Source: Streptomyces sp. B93
Lineage (GTDB): Bacteria > Actinomycetota > Actinomycetes > Streptomycetales > Streptomycetaceae
DNA length: 64,000 nucleotides
Direction: 5' to 3'
Assembly: GCF_018070565.1 (NCBI RefSeq)
Contig: NZ_JAGPXL010000021.1
Span: 44,847-108,846 of the forward strand
Shown here: positions 16,598 through 25,242 of the stretch, in pieces
How the letters are laid out: each line of letters starts with the position of its first letter
Position numbering within the stretch: position 1 is the first letter of the stretch
Translations under genes and position numbers: made by a program
Notes under the pieces: generated by a model
Database searches by the model: none
What the model was told of the DNA's origin: nothing
Seen by the model: the letters and a program-made list of their open reading frames with translations, nothing else

Positions 16598-17698
16598 GTG
16601 GCCGGAACCGTCACCCGAGAACCATCGTCCACCGCCGGAGGCGGCCAGGGCGGACCACTGATCGTCACCGAGGACACCGACCTCCTCGACGACCTGCTGC
16701 GACTGTGCGCCGCCGCGGGCGCCACACCGGAGGTGCACCACTCGGTGCCGGAACGCGGCGGCGGCTGGGAGACCGCGCCGCTCGTCCTGGTCGGCGACGA
16801 CGCCGCCCGGCACGTCCGAGGGGCCGCACGCCGTCGGGGCGTGGTCCTCGTCGGACGCGACCAGGACGATCCCGACGTCTGGCAGCGCGCCGTCAGGATC
16901 GGCGCCGACCATGTCCTGATGCTGCCCGACGGCGAGCAGTGGCTCGTCGACCGCATCGCCGACGTCGCCGAGGGCGTCGGCCGCCCCGCGCTCACCGTCG
17001 GCGTGATCGGCGGGCGCGGTGGCGCCGGAGCGTCCACCCTCGCCTGCGCCCTCGCCGTCACCTCCGCGCGGGAAGGACTGCGCACCCTCCTGGTCGACGC
17101 CGACCCCCTGGGCGGTGGGCTCGACGTCCTCCTCGGCGGGGAGGCCGCCGAGGGGCTGCGCTGGCCCGCGTTCGCGGGCTCGCGCGGGCGGGTCGGCAGC
17201 GGCGCGCTGGAGGAGTCACTGCCCCGGCTGCACTCGCTGCGGGTGCTCAGCTGGGACCGCGGCGACCGTGTGGCGGTCCCGCCCCAGGCGGTACGAGCGG
17301 TGCTCGCCGCGGCCAGAAGGCGCGGCGGCACGGTCGTCGTCGACCTGCCGCGCCGCATCGACGACGGTGTCGCCGAAGCCCTCGCCCAGCTCGACGTCGG
17401 GCTCCTGGTGGTCCCCGCCGAACTGCGCGCCGTGGCCGCGGCCGGGCGGGTGGCCTCAGCCGTCGGCATGGTCCTGCGTGACCTGCGCGTCGCCGTGCGC
17501 GGGCCGTACGCGCCCGGCCTCGACGACCGCGAGGTGGCGCGGCTGCTCGGACTGCCGCTGGCCGGTGAGGTGCCCGTCGAGGCGGGGCTGCTGCGGCCGA
17601 ACGGCGGCAAGGCGCCGCCGGGCAGCGGCCGAGGCCCCCTCGCCCGGTTCTGCACCGACTTCTGGGAGCGCGCCCTGATCGAGGCGGGTGCCGCATGA
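16598..17698 (+). CDS. CpaE/TadZ-like septum-site-determining (Ssd) protein
   Basis: First gene of the Tad operon, 366 residues. An N-terminal receiver-like region with no clear phosphoacceptor is followed by a MinD/ParA-type ATPase domain from about residue 130. The Walker A equivalent GGRGGAGASTLA lacks the usual Lys, while VDADPLGGGLDVL follows as the switch region. The family (helicase/secretion-neighbourhood CpaE-like; Ssd in mycobacteria) localises Tad machinery or affects septation. GTG 16598 has AAGGGGGA at good distance. Its stop overlaps the TadA start by 4 bases. Confidence 0.85.
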   Translation: MAGTVTREPSSTAGGGQGGPLIVTEDTDLLDDLLRLCAAAGATPEVHHSVPERGGGWETAPLVLVGDDAARHVRGAARRRGVVLVGRDQDDPDVWQRAVRIGADHVLMLPDGEQWLVDRIADVAEGVGRPALTVGVIGGRGGAGASTLACALAVTSAREGLRTLLVDADPLGGGLDVLLGGEAAEGLRWPAFAGSRGRVGSGALEESLPRLHSLRVLSWDRGDRVAVPPQAVRAVLAAARRRGGTVVVDLPRRIDDGVAEALAQLDVGLLVVPAELRAVAAAGRVASAVGMVLRDLRVAVRGPYAPGLDDREVARLLGLPLAGEVPVEAGLLRPNGGKAPPGSGRGPLARFCTDFWERALIEAGAA

Positions 17699-18888
17699 GG
17701 ACACCTCCCCAGGCGCCCGGCGATCCGGCGCTGCTGGACGGCGTTCGCCGCCGGCTCGCCGAGAGCGGCGCCGAACCGACGCCCGCGCGGGTCGCCCAGG
17801 CCCTCCGCGAGCAGGGACGGGTCCTCGGTGACGCCGAAGTGCTCGGCACGGCGGCACGGTTGCGCTCCGAACTCGTCGGCAGCGGGCCGCTGGAGCCGCT
17901 GCTCGCCGACGCATCGGTCACCGATGTGCTCGTGTCGGCTCCCGACCGGGTCTGGGTCGACCGCGGCGGCGGACTGCGCCTGACCGGCGTCACGTTCCCC
18001 GACGCGACGGCCGTACGACGCCTCGCCCAGCGCCTGGCCGCCGTTGCCGGACGCAGACTCGACGACGCCCGGCCCTGGGCCGACGCCCGACTGCCCGACG
18101 GCACCCGACTGCACGCGGTGCTGCCACCGGTCGCGGTCGATTGCACCCTTCTGTCGCTGCGTGTCGTACGGCCGCGCGCGTTCACCCTCGACGAACTGGT
18201 GACGGCGGGCACGGTGCCGCCCGGCGGCGACCGGGTGCTGCGGGCACTGCTCGACGCCCGGCTGTCCTTCCTGGTCAGCGGTGGCACCGGCAGTGGCAAG
18301 ACCACGCTGCTGAGCGCGCTGCTCGGGCTGGTCGGACCCGATGAGCGGATCGTGCTCGCGGAGGACTCGGCGGAGCTGCGGCCCGACCATCCCCACGTCG
18401 TACGGCTGGAGACCAGACCCCCCAACCAGGAGGGCGCGGGCCTGGTGACGCTGGAGGACCTGGTGCGCCAGGCGCTGCGGATGCGGCCGGACCGGCTGGT
18501 GGTGGGCGAGGTGCGCGGCTCCGAGGTGGTCCATCTGCTGGCCGCGCTGAACACGGGCCACGAGGGCTGCGGCACGGTCCACGCCAACGCCGCCGCGGAC
18601 GTCCCGGCCCGTCTCGAAGCGCTCGGCACGGCGGCCGGGCTCGACCGGGCCGCGCTGCACAGCCAGTTGGCCGCCGCGCTGTCGGTCGTACTGCACCTCG
18701 TGCGGGACCGGGCCGGGCTGCGGCGGATCGCCGAGGTGCATGTGCTGGAGCGGGACCCCTCGGGGCTGGTGCGGACGGTGCCGGCACTGCGGTGGGCGAA
18801 GGACGCCTTCGACCGTGAGCGGGGGTGGGAGCGGCTGCGTGGGCTGCTCCACGGGGAGAGCGGATGCGGGGAGGAACCGAAGTGGTGA
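17695..18888 (+). CDS. tadA: Tad secretion ATPase TadA/CpaF
   Basis: A 397-residue hexameric type II/IV secretion ATPase that should power Tad pilus or secretion assembly at the membrane. It has Walker A GGTGSGKTTLL (about 196-206), an Asp box, the EDSAELRP loop, Walker B LVVGEVRGSE and a His box GHEGCGTVHAN. It starts at ATG in an ATGA overlap with the CpaE-like gene and ends in a GTGA overlap with tadB. Such close packing implies one transcript and coupled translation. Confidence 0.93.
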   Translation: MRTPPQAPGDPALLDGVRRRLAESGAEPTPARVAQALREQGRVLGDAEVLGTAARLRSELVGSGPLEPLLADASVTDVLVSAPDRVWVDRGGGLRLTGVTFPDATAVRRLAQRLAAVAGRRLDDARPWADARLPDGTRLHAVLPPVAVDCTLLSLRVVRPRAFTLDELVTAGTVPPGGDRVLRALLDARLSFLVSGGTGSGKTTLLSALLGLVGPDERIVLAEDSAELRPDHPHVVRLETRPPNQEGAGLVTLEDLVRQALRMRPDRLVVGEVRGSEVVHLLAALNTGHEGCGTVHANAAADVPARLEALGTAAGLDRAALHSQLAAALSVVLHLVRDRAGLRRIAEVHVLERDPSGLVRTVPALRWAKDAFDRERGWERLRGLLHGESGCGEEPKW

Positions 18889-19754
18889 ACGGCGTGCAGG
18901 AGACGTCGGTGGGCGCGGCCCTGGTGTGTGCCGGGGCGGCGGTCTGGCTGCTGGGTGAGTGGCACTCCGGGGCGCGGCGGGCCCAGTTGCTGCTCGGGGG
19001 CGGCGGAGTCGTGGGAACCGGGCCGCCCGGTCGCCGGGGGATCACCGATGCACTGCGGCGGCTGAGGGGACGGCTGCGGGTCGAGTGGTGGGCCCTCGGC
19101 GCCGGACTACTGCTCGGCCTGCTGGGCGCCTCGCTGGTGCCGGTCGTCGCGGGGGCGGCTGGAGTGCCGCTGCTGCGCCGTGCCCGGCTCGAACGGCAGG
19201 CGCGGCAGGCACGGGAACGCCAGGGGGACGCGGTGATCGCGCTGTGCGGTGCGCTCGCCGGGGAGGTGCGTGCCGGGCGTCAGCCCGGTGAGGCCCTGCT
19301 GACCGCGGCACGGGACACCGGAGGGCTCGGCGAGGCCCGGTCGGCGGTGCTCGCCGCGGCGCGGTTCGGCGGAGACGTTCCCGGGGCGCTCACGGGCGCA
19401 TCCCGGCAACCGGGCGCCGACGGGCTGGTCGGCCTCGCCGCGTGCTGGCGGGTCGCCGTGGACCAGGGCGCGGGCCTCGCGGCCGGGCTCGACCGGCTCG
19501 AAGCGGCGCTGCGCGCGGAGCGGGACCAACGCGCGGAGCTGCGCGCCCAGTTGGCAGGCGCCCGCGCGACCGCCGTGATGCTCGCCGCGCTGCCCGGCCT
19601 GGGTCTCCTCCTCGGGGTGGCCCTGGGTGCCGATCCGTTGCACGTCCTGCTGCACACCGGTGCGGGGCTGGGCTGCCTGCTGATCGGAGGGCTGCTGGAG
19701 GGCGTCGGGGTGTGGTGGGTGCTGCGGATCGTGCGGAAGGCGGAGACGGCATGA
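18885..19754 (+). CDS. tadB: Tad inner-membrane platform protein TadB
   Basis: A 289-residue membrane protein with an N-terminal hydrophobic stretch, a central cytoplasmic domain of GspF/T2SF type (GALAGEVRAGRQPGEALLTAA) and two C-terminal membrane segments (VMLAALPGLGLLLGVALG; LLIGGLLEGVGVWWVL). GTG 18885 overlaps the tadA stop and lies about 12 bases after GGGGAGGAA. GTG 18882 and ATG 18864 are in frame alternatives. It forms the platform on which TadA acts. Confidence 0.85.
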   Translation: MNGVQETSVGAALVCAGAAVWLLGEWHSGARRAQLLLGGGGVVGTGPPGRRGITDALRRLRGRLRVEWWALGAGLLLGLLGASLVPVVAGAAGVPLLRRARLERQARQARERQGDAVIALCGALAGEVRAGRQPGEALLTAARDTGGLGEARSAVLAAARFGGDVPGALTGASRQPGADGLVGLAACWRVAVDQGAGLAAGLDRLEAALRAERDQRAELRAQLAGARATAVMLAALPGLGLLLGVALGADPLHVLLHTGAGLGCLLIGGLLEGVGVWWVLRIVRKAETA

Positions 19755-20557
19755 CCGAGACGGTTGTCCACAGGCTGGGGACGGCCGGTGGGGCGGGGCT
19801 GCTTCTCGGGTGTCTGGTGGCGTGCCTGGTGGGGTGGCTGAGGGGGGTGCGGCGCGGGCGGCGGGCGCGACGGCGGCTCGCCGGGCTGCTGGGCCGGGAG
19901 AGGGTGTCTGACGCTTCACGCTTCGACGCGGTTGCCGTGCTGCGGTCGTGGCTGCCACTGGTCGGTGTGGCGGGCGCCGGGTGGGTGCTGGTCGGCGGCG
20001 TGCTCGGGGTTGTCGCGGGTGGCGCCGGGGCGGTGGGGCTGTGGTGGTGGCGTAGGGGGCGGTCGCGAGCGGCGGTCGATCGGCCGGGCGTGAGCGGTGA
20101 CCCGCGCGAGGGCGCGCGGCAGCTTCCGCTCGCCGCGGACCTGCTGGCTGCCTGTATCTCGGCGGGCGCCGGTCCGGTATCCGCGGCGCAGGCCGTGGGT
20201 GAGGCGCTGGCGGGTCCGGTCGGGGAGGCGCTCGCGCGCGGCGCCGCGGAGGTCCGGCTCGGCGGTGAACCGGCCGCCGCCTGGCGCGGGTTGGCCTCGA
20301 CACCCGGCGCCGGGCCGCTGGCACGGCTGCTGGAACGGGCCGATGTCTCCGGGCTCCCCGCCGCCGAACCCGCCGGACGCCTCGCCGCGGACGCCCGAGC
20401 GGAGTGGGCCCGCCAGGCGACGGCACGGGCGCGGCGGGCGGCCGTCATGGTCACCGCGCCGGTGGGGCTGTGCTTCCTGCCCGCGTTCGTCGCGGTCGGA
20501 GTGCTGCCCGTGGTGATCGGGATGGCCGGTGACGTGCTGGGCGGAGGTGGTGGATGA
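19751..20557 (+). CDS. tadC: Tad inner-membrane platform protein TadC
   Basis: A 268-residue partner of TadB with the same T2SF layout: N-terminal membrane segments, a cytoplasmic helical domain (LAADLLAACISAGAGPVSAAQ) and a C-terminal membrane segment (GLCFLPAFVAVGVLPVVIG). ATG 19751 overlaps the tadB stop by 4 bases. The small DUF4244 gene follows after 85 bases, the longest gap inside this operon. Confidence 0.85.
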   Translation: MTETVVHRLGTAGGAGLLLGCLVACLVGWLRGVRRGRRARRRLAGLLGRERVSDASRFDAVAVLRSWLPLVGVAGAGWVLVGGVLGVVAGGAGAVGLWWWRRGRSRAAVDRPGVSGDPREGARQLPLAADLLAACISAGAGPVSAAQAVGEALAGPVGEALARGAAEVRLGGEPAAAWRGLASTPGAGPLARLLERADVSGLPAAEPAGRLAADARAEWARQATARARRAAVMVTAPVGLCFLPAFVAVGVLPVVIGMAGDVLGGGGG

Positions 20558-20642
20558 CGGTCGGGCGCCTTGGGGCGAAGCGGGCGGCGGTTCTTTTCAA
20601 CGATCAGCGGGTCTTTTCGACAACAGGTAAGGGGGATTGGAC

Positions 20643-20852
20643 ATGTGCAGGTTGGTGCGGGCTCGGCTGCGTGCCCTGGTGTGTGGGGTGCGGGGAGCGC
20701 GGAGGGACGCGGGGATGGTCACCTCCGAGTACGCGGTGGGGCTGATCGCGGCGGCGGCCTTCGCGGTGCTGCTCTACAAGGTGGTGACCAGCGACGCGGT
20801 CAGCGCGGAGTTGCAGGACATCGTGAAACGGGCCCTCGATGCGCGGATGTGA
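20643..20852 (+). CDS. DUF4244 Flp-pilin-like small protein
   Basis: A 69-residue protein with a basic N terminus, then GMVTSEYAVGLIAAAAFAVLLYKVV. This resembles a type IVb prepilin: Glu five residues after Gly, followed by one hydrophobic helix. In actinobacterial Tad loci DUF4244 occupies the pilin position, so it is likely the major Flp-like subunit. GGGGGA lies 6 bases before ATG 20643. The stop overlaps the next start. Cleavage would need a prepilin peptidase, and none is encoded in this window. Confidence 0.8.
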   Translation: MCRLVRARLRALVCGVRGARRDAGMVTSEYAVGLIAAAAFAVLLYKVVTSDAVSAELQDIVKRALDARM

Positions 20853-21213
20853 GCGGCGGAGGGACCGGGGGTTCGTCACCGCCGAGGCGGCCGTGGTGCT
20901 GCCGGTGCTGGTGATGTTCGCGATGGCGCTGGTGTGCGGGTTGCTGGTGGTGGCCGCGCAGATCCAGTGCGTGGACGCGGCGCGGACCGGCGCCCGCGCG
21001 GCGGCCCGGCAGGACCCGGCGGAGGCGGTCCTGGAGATGACCCGCGCGGCGGCACCTCGCGACGCCGACGTCACGGTCAGCCGTGAGGGGAGCCATGTCC
21101 GGGTGACGGTCGTGGCCCGGCCGCCGTTGCTGACCGGGCTGCCGATCGAGGTCCGGGAGGAGGCCGTGGCGTGGGCGGAGGAGACGGCGGGGGATGTGGG
21201 GGAGGTGGGGTGA
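20839..21213 (+). CDS. tadE: TadE-like minor pilin
   Basis: A 124-residue protein with a short basic leader, then RGFVTAEAAVVLPVLVMFAMALVCGLLVV, the TadE signature (Glu at the start of one hydrophobic helix), and an extracellular domain with a single Cys. It overlaps the DUF4244 gene by 14 bases, and its stop TGATG is shared with the next start. Likely a minor pseudopilin for the Tad structure. Confidence 0.85.
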   Translation: MRGCERRRDRGFVTAEAAVVLPVLVMFAMALVCGLLVVAAQIQCVDAARTGARAAARQDPAEAVLEMTRAAAPRDADVTVSREGSHVRVTVVARPPLLTGLPIEVREEAVAWAEETAGDVGEVG

Positions 21214-21806
21214 TGAGGGTGATCGAGGGCCGTGGGCGTGACCGTGGCTCCGCCACCGTCTGGAGTGTCTGTCTGATCGCCGTCCTGTGTGTGGTGTTCG
21301 GGGTGGTGCTGGCCCTGGGGAAGGCCGTCGTGGTCCGGCACCGGGCGGCTGGGGGCGCGGACCTCGCGGCGCTCGCGGCGGCGGACCACTGGGCCGGGGG
21401 TGCGGCGGCGGCCTGCGCGGCGGCGGACGGGGTGGCAGGGGCGCAGGGTGCCCGGCTGGTGCGGTGCACGGTTGTCGGTGAGGTGTCCGACGTGACGGCG
21501 GCGTCGGGGGTGGGGCCGTTCAGGGCGGAGGTGAGGGCACGGGCGGGACCGGCCGGGCAGGGGCCAGCCAGCCTCCCGGTCCCGGTGTCCAGGGGCCAGG
21601 GGTTCCCGAGCGTGCTGCCGCCCCTCGGCCCGCCCTCGGTGAGCCCGCCGTTCCCGAGCCCGCCGCCCCTCGACCCGCCCTCGGTGAGCCCGCCGCCTCT
21701 CAGCCCGCCATCCCTCAGCCCGCTGCTTCCGCCCCCGCCGCCCCCGCCGCCCCCACATCCTCAGGCTCGGGCTTCTCCTCCGGTGCCCCCCGCAGGAGGG
21801 CCGTGA
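21213..21806 (+). CDS. TadG/Rv3655-like secretion-neighbourhood protein with Pro-rich tail
   Basis: A 197-residue protein that begins with DRGSATVWSVCLIAVLCVVFGVVLALG, a pilin-like helix seen in the helicase/secretion neighbourhood TadE-like family. A domain with two Cys follows, then from about residue 125 a Pro/Ser/Leu tail with repeated PPSVSPP/PPLxPP units and nine consecutive Pro. The last 92 bases overlap the convergent helicase gene. ATG 21213 follows GGGGGAGGTGGGG. The tail is unusual for the family and may span or bind the cell wall. Confidence 0.75.
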   Translation: MRVIEGRGRDRGSATVWSVCLIAVLCVVFGVVLALGKAVVVRHRAAGGADLAALAAADHWAGGAAAACAAADGVAGAQGARLVRCTVVGEVSDVTAASGVGPFRAEVRARAGPAGQGPASLPVPVSRGQGFPSVLPPLGPPSVSPPFPSPPPLDPPSVSPPPLSPPSLSPLLPPPPPPPPPHPQARASPPVPPAGGP

Positions 21807-24225
21807 GGAGGCGTACGGCGCCTCGTTTGTGCAAGGGGTCGTTGCCGTTGCCGCACTTGGGGGACTGGATGCAGGACGGGCAGCCCGCGTCGCACTCGCA
21901 GGAGGCGATGGCCTCGCGGGTGGCGGTGAGCCAGGAGCGGGCCGTGCGGAAGGCCCGTTCGGCGAAGCCCGCGCCGCCCGGGTGGCCGTCGTAGACGAAG
22001 ACCGTCGGGAGGAGGGTGTCGGGGTGCAGCGGGACGGAGACGCCGCCGATGTCCCAGCGGTCGCAGGTGGCGAAGAGGGGCAGCATGCCGATCGAGGCGT
22101 GCTCGGCAGCGTGCAGGGCGCCGCCGAGGATCTCCGGGTTGATCCGGGCCTCGTCGAGCTGGTCTTCGGTCACCGTCCACCACACCGCGCGGGTGCGCAG
22201 CGTACGGGGCGGGAGGTCCAGCTTGGACTCGCCGAGCACCTCGCCGGTGATGAGGCGGCGGCGGAGGAAGGAGACGACCTGGTTGGTGACTTCGACGGAG
22301 CCGTAGCAGAGGCGGCCGTCGCCCCAGGGGATCTCGGTGTCCGTCTCCAGGATGGAGATGGCGGTGGTGTCCCGGGCGACGGTGGAGTACGGCGGGTTGG
22401 CCTCCTCGACGAGGGCGACCGAGTCGTCCAGGTCCAGGGAGCGCACCAGGTAGGTGCGGCCCTGGTGGAGGTGGACCGCGCCCTCGTGGACGGTGGTGTG
22501 CGCGGACCCGGCGTCGACCGTGCCCAGCAGCCGCCCCGTGCCGCTCTCCACGATCTGGACCGGGCGGCCGCCCTCACCGCGGATGTCGGTGAGGTCGGCG
22601 GCCCGCTCCCGCCGGGTCCAGTGCCAGGCCTTGGTACGGCGGCGCAGCAGCTTCGCGGCCTCCAGCTGCGGCAGCAACTCCTCGCTGGCCGGGCCGAAGA
22701 GCGGCAGGTCGGTGTCGGTGAGGGGCAGTTCGGCGGCCGCCGCGCACAGGTGCGGGGCGAGGACGTAGGGGTTGTCGGGGTCGAGGACGGTGGACTCGAC
22801 GGGCCGCTCGAAGAGGGCCTCGGGGTGGTGGACGAGATAGGTGTCCAGGGGGTCGTCGCGGGCGACCAGGACGGCCAGCGCGCCCTGCCCGGAGCGTCCG
22901 GCGCGGCCTGCCTGCTGCCACAGGGACGCGCGGGTGCCGGGATACCCGGCGATGACCACCGCGTCGAGGCCGGAGACGTCCACGCCGAGTTCCAGCGCGG
23001 TCGTCGCGGCGAGGCCGAGCAGGTCGCCGGAGTGGAGGGCGCGTTCGAGGGCGCGGCGCTCCTCGGGGAGGTAGCCGCCGCGGTAGGCCGCGACACGCCG
23101 GACCAGCGAGCGGTCGATCTCGCCGAGCCGTTCCTGGGTGATCACGGAGATCAGCTCGGCGCCGCGGCGGGAGCGGACGAAGGCCACGGTGCGTACGCCC
23201 TGGAGGGTGAGGTCGGTGAGCAGGTCGGCGGTCTCGGCGGTGGCGGTGCGGCGGACCGGGGCGCCCTTCTCGCCCTGCATCTCGGTGAGCGGGGGTTCCC
23301 AGAGTGCGAAGACCAGCTCACCGCGCGGGGAGGCGTCGTCGGCGACCTCGACGACCGGGAGGCCGGTGAGCCGGCGGGCGGCCACCGCGGGCTGGGCGGC
23401 GGTCGCGGAGGCCAGCAGGAAGACCGGGGAGGAGCCGTAGCGGGCGCACAGGCGGCGGAGTCTGCGGAGCACCTGGGCGACGTGGGAGCCGAAGACGCCC
23501 CGGTAGGTGTGGCACTCGTCGACGACGACGTACTTCAGCGCCTTGAGGAAGGAGGACCAGCGGGGGTGGGACGGGAGTATGCCGCGGTGCAGCATGTCCG
23601 GGTTGGTGAGGACGTAGGTCGCGTACTGGCGGATCCACTCGCGTTCCTCGAACGGAGTATCGCCGTCGTACACGGATGGGCGTACGGCGTTGCCCAGGGG
23701 TCGGGAGAGTTCCTTCACGGATCGGCACTGGTCGGCGGCGAGGGCCTTGGTGGGGGCCAGGTACAGGGCGGTCGCGCCGCGGCCGTTGGGTGCCTCGGCG
23801 CCGTCCAGGAGGGTGGAGAACACCGGGACGAGGTAGGCCAGGGATTTGCCGGAGGCGGTGCCGGTGGCGACGACCACGGAATCGCCGTCGAGGGCGTGCT
23901 CCGCGGCCCGCGCCTGGTGGGCCCAGGGGTGCTCGATGCCCGCGGCCTGCACCGCTGCGATGACTTCCGGACGGATCCGATCCGGCCAGACGGCATGGCG
24001 ACCCGCTCGCGGGGGCAAGTGCTCCGTATGAGTGATGCGCGAAGCCCGGCTCGGCCCGGAGGCGAGCCGGTCCAGGACCGTGCCCGGAGCGGGGCGGGAC
24101 CCGAGGTCCGCCGGGTGTCGATCGGATCGGTGATTCTTGGCCATCGGCACCGAGTGTGTCACTGGCGTGACGGACAATGGGGCCAAGGCGTCGTGCACGC
24201 CCGCCGGTAAGTGATTGAATGCCAT
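21715..24225 (-). CDS. DEAH-box helicase with DUF1998 domain (MrfA/Hrq1-like)
   Basis: An 836-residue SF2 helicase of the 'helicase/secretion neighbourhood' type. It has Walker A ATGTASGKS (about residue 117), VDECHTYRG as motif II, VATTALELGVDVSGLD and QQAGRAGRSG as motifs V/VI. The C-terminal DUF1998 domain has CECDAGCPSCIQSPKC, a four-Cys metal or cluster site. Relatives (B. subtilis MrfA, yeast Hrq1) act in DNA crosslink and mitomycin repair. The first 45 or so residues are poorly conserved in kind, so the start (24225) is uncertain; ATG 24144 is an alternative. It is divergent from bldG. Confidence 0.9.
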   Translation of the reverse strand: MAFNHLPAGVHDALAPLSVTPVTHSVPMAKNHRSDRHPADLGSRPAPGTVLDRLASGPSRASRITHTEHLPPRAGRHAVWPDRIRPEVIAAVQAAGIEHPWAHQARAAEHALDGDSVVVATGTASGKSLAYLVPVFSTLLDGAEAPNGRGATALYLAPTKALAADQCRSVKELSRPLGNAVRPSVYDGDTPFEEREWIRQYATYVLTNPDMLHRGILPSHPRWSSFLKALKYVVVDECHTYRGVFGSHVAQVLRRLRRLCARYGSSPVFLLASATAAQPAVAARRLTGLPVVEVADDASPRGELVFALWEPPLTEMQGEKGAPVRRTATAETADLLTDLTLQGVRTVAFVRSRRGAELISVITQERLGEIDRSLVRRVAAYRGGYLPEERRALERALHSGDLLGLAATTALELGVDVSGLDAVVIAGYPGTRASLWQQAGRAGRSGQGALAVLVARDDPLDTYLVHHPEALFERPVESTVLDPDNPYVLAPHLCAAAAELPLTDTDLPLFGPASEELLPQLEAAKLLRRRTKAWHWTRRERAADLTDIRGEGGRPVQIVESGTGRLLGTVDAGSAHTTVHEGAVHLHQGRTYLVRSLDLDDSVALVEEANPPYSTVARDTTAISILETDTEIPWGDGRLCYGSVEVTNQVVSFLRRRLITGEVLGESKLDLPPRTLRTRAVWWTVTEDQLDEARINPEILGGALHAAEHASIGMLPLFATCDRWDIGGVSVPLHPDTLLPTVFVYDGHPGGAGFAERAFRTARSWLTATREAIASCECDAGCPSCIQSPKCGNGNDPLHKRGAVRLLTALLRGAPEEKPEPEDVGAAGAAGAEAAG

Positions 24226-24305
24226 CGCGGCTGGCGAACCGTCCCGGGGGCTTCGCCGAGTCTCACCAAGGGGCGACCGCTCGATAGCAAGGTGCTGGAG
24301 GATCC

Positions 24306-24647
24306 GTGGACCTGTCCCTGTCGACCCGTACCGTCGGCGATCGTACGGTCGTCGAGGTCGGTGGCGAAATCGACGTATATACCGCGCCCAAGCTGCGCGA
24401 GCAGTTGGTCGAGCTGGTGAACGACGGGAATTTCCACCTCGTCGTCGACATGGAGGGCGTGGACTTCCTCGACTCCACCGGGCTCGGCGTGCTGGTCGGC
24501 GGTCTGAAGCGAGTGCGTGCCCATGAGGGCTCGCTGCGCCTGGTGTGCAACCAGGAGCGCATTCTGAAGATCTTCCGCATCACCGGCCTCACCAAGGTGT
24601 TCCCGATCCACACCTCGGTCGAGGAAGCGGTGGCGGCCACCGACTGA
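24306..24647 (+). CDS. bldG: Anti-anti-sigma factor BldG
   Basis: A 113-residue STAS-domain protein essential in Streptomyces for aerial hyphae and antibiotic production, acting by partner switching with anti-sigma factors. The phosphorylation site Ser57 lies in DFLDSTGLGVL. The start is GTG 24306 with GGAGG 6 bases upstream. In S. coelicolor bldG is known to be transcribed both alone and together with the downstream anti-sigma-like gene. The 9-bp hairpin in the spacer here (24654-24678) fits partial termination. Confidence 0.97.
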   Translation: MDLSLSTRTVGDRTVVEVGGEIDVYTAPKLREQLVELVNDGNFHLVVDMEGVDFLDSTGLGVLVGGLKRVRAHEGSLRLVCNQERILKIFRITGLTKVFPIHTSVEEAVAATD

Positions 24648-24653
24648 CCCAAT

Positions 24654-24678
24654 CCGGCCCGGGCGCTGTCCGGGCCGG
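24654..24678 (+). terminator. Hairpin between bldG and the anti-sigma-like gene
   Basis: Perfect 9-bp arms CCGGCCCGG and CCGGGCCGG with a 7-base loop, 7 bases after the bldG stop and with no T run. Likely a partial terminator that yields more bldG than downstream message. Confidence 0.65.
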
Positions 24679-24752
24679 TGGTAAGCAGGACGGGGGGCGG
24701 GCTCTCGGCGGCCCGGCCCCCGACAGCACGCCCGTAGCTCCGAGGGGGATGC

Positions 24753-25184
24753 ATGGCCACCGTCGAACTCCGCTTCAGCGCGCTGCCCGAGCATGTGCGG
24801 ACCGCCCGACTGGTGGCGGCGGCGGTGGCACGCAGGGCGGGAGTGGACGAGGCCGTCCTGGACGAGGTCCGCCTCGCCGTCGGCGAGGCGTGCACCCGCG
24901 CCGTCGGGTTGCACCAGACCGGCGGCATCACGGCGCCGGTGAAGGTGCTGCTGATCGATGAGGAGAAGCAGTTCTCCATCGAGGTCGGCGACGAGGCGCC
25001 GCATGTGACCCCCGCCGAGCGGGCCGCGGGCGTCGAGGTGCCCGACGCGGAGGCCGAGGAGGACGAGATGGGCCTCGCGGTCATCAGTGGGCTCGTGGAC
25101 GACGTGGAGGTCACCGCGGGGGAGCAGGGCGGGTCGATCCGTATGACCTGGCCGACCACTCCGCCGGCCGCCGTGCTGCCCTGA
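24753..25184 (+). CDS. Anti-sigma-factor-like ATPase-fold protein, BldG neighbour
   Basis: A 143-residue protein of the RsbW/SpoIIAB-like HATPase_c_2 fold, expected partner of BldG. The N-box is degenerate: VGEACTRAV has Arg49 where the family has the Mg-ATP-coordinating Asn (ExxxN). The G1 box DxGxG is also absent (VGDEAPHVTP), so kinase activity is doubtful, although sigma or BldG binding may remain. AGGGGGATGC gives a good ribosome site for ATG 24753. A strong terminator follows its stop. Confidence 0.85.
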   Translation: MATVELRFSALPEHVRTARLVAAAVARRAGVDEAVLDEVRLAVGEACTRAVGLHQTGGITAPVKVLLIDEEKQFSIEVGDEAPHVTPAERAAGVEVPDAEAEEDEMGLAVISGLVDDVEVTAGEQGGSIRMTWPTTPPAAVLP

Positions 25185-25210
25185 GCGCACCCGCTCCATC
25201 CGATCTCTGC

Positions 25211-25242
25211 CCGAAGGGCCCCACCTCAGTGGGGCCCTTCGG
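25211..25242 (+). terminator. Strong hairpin terminator of the bldG operon
   Basis: Perfect 14-bp arms CCGAAGGGCCCCAC and GTGGGGCCCTTCGG around CTCA, 27 bases after the stop codon. It separates the bldG unit from hppA. Confidence 0.9.
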
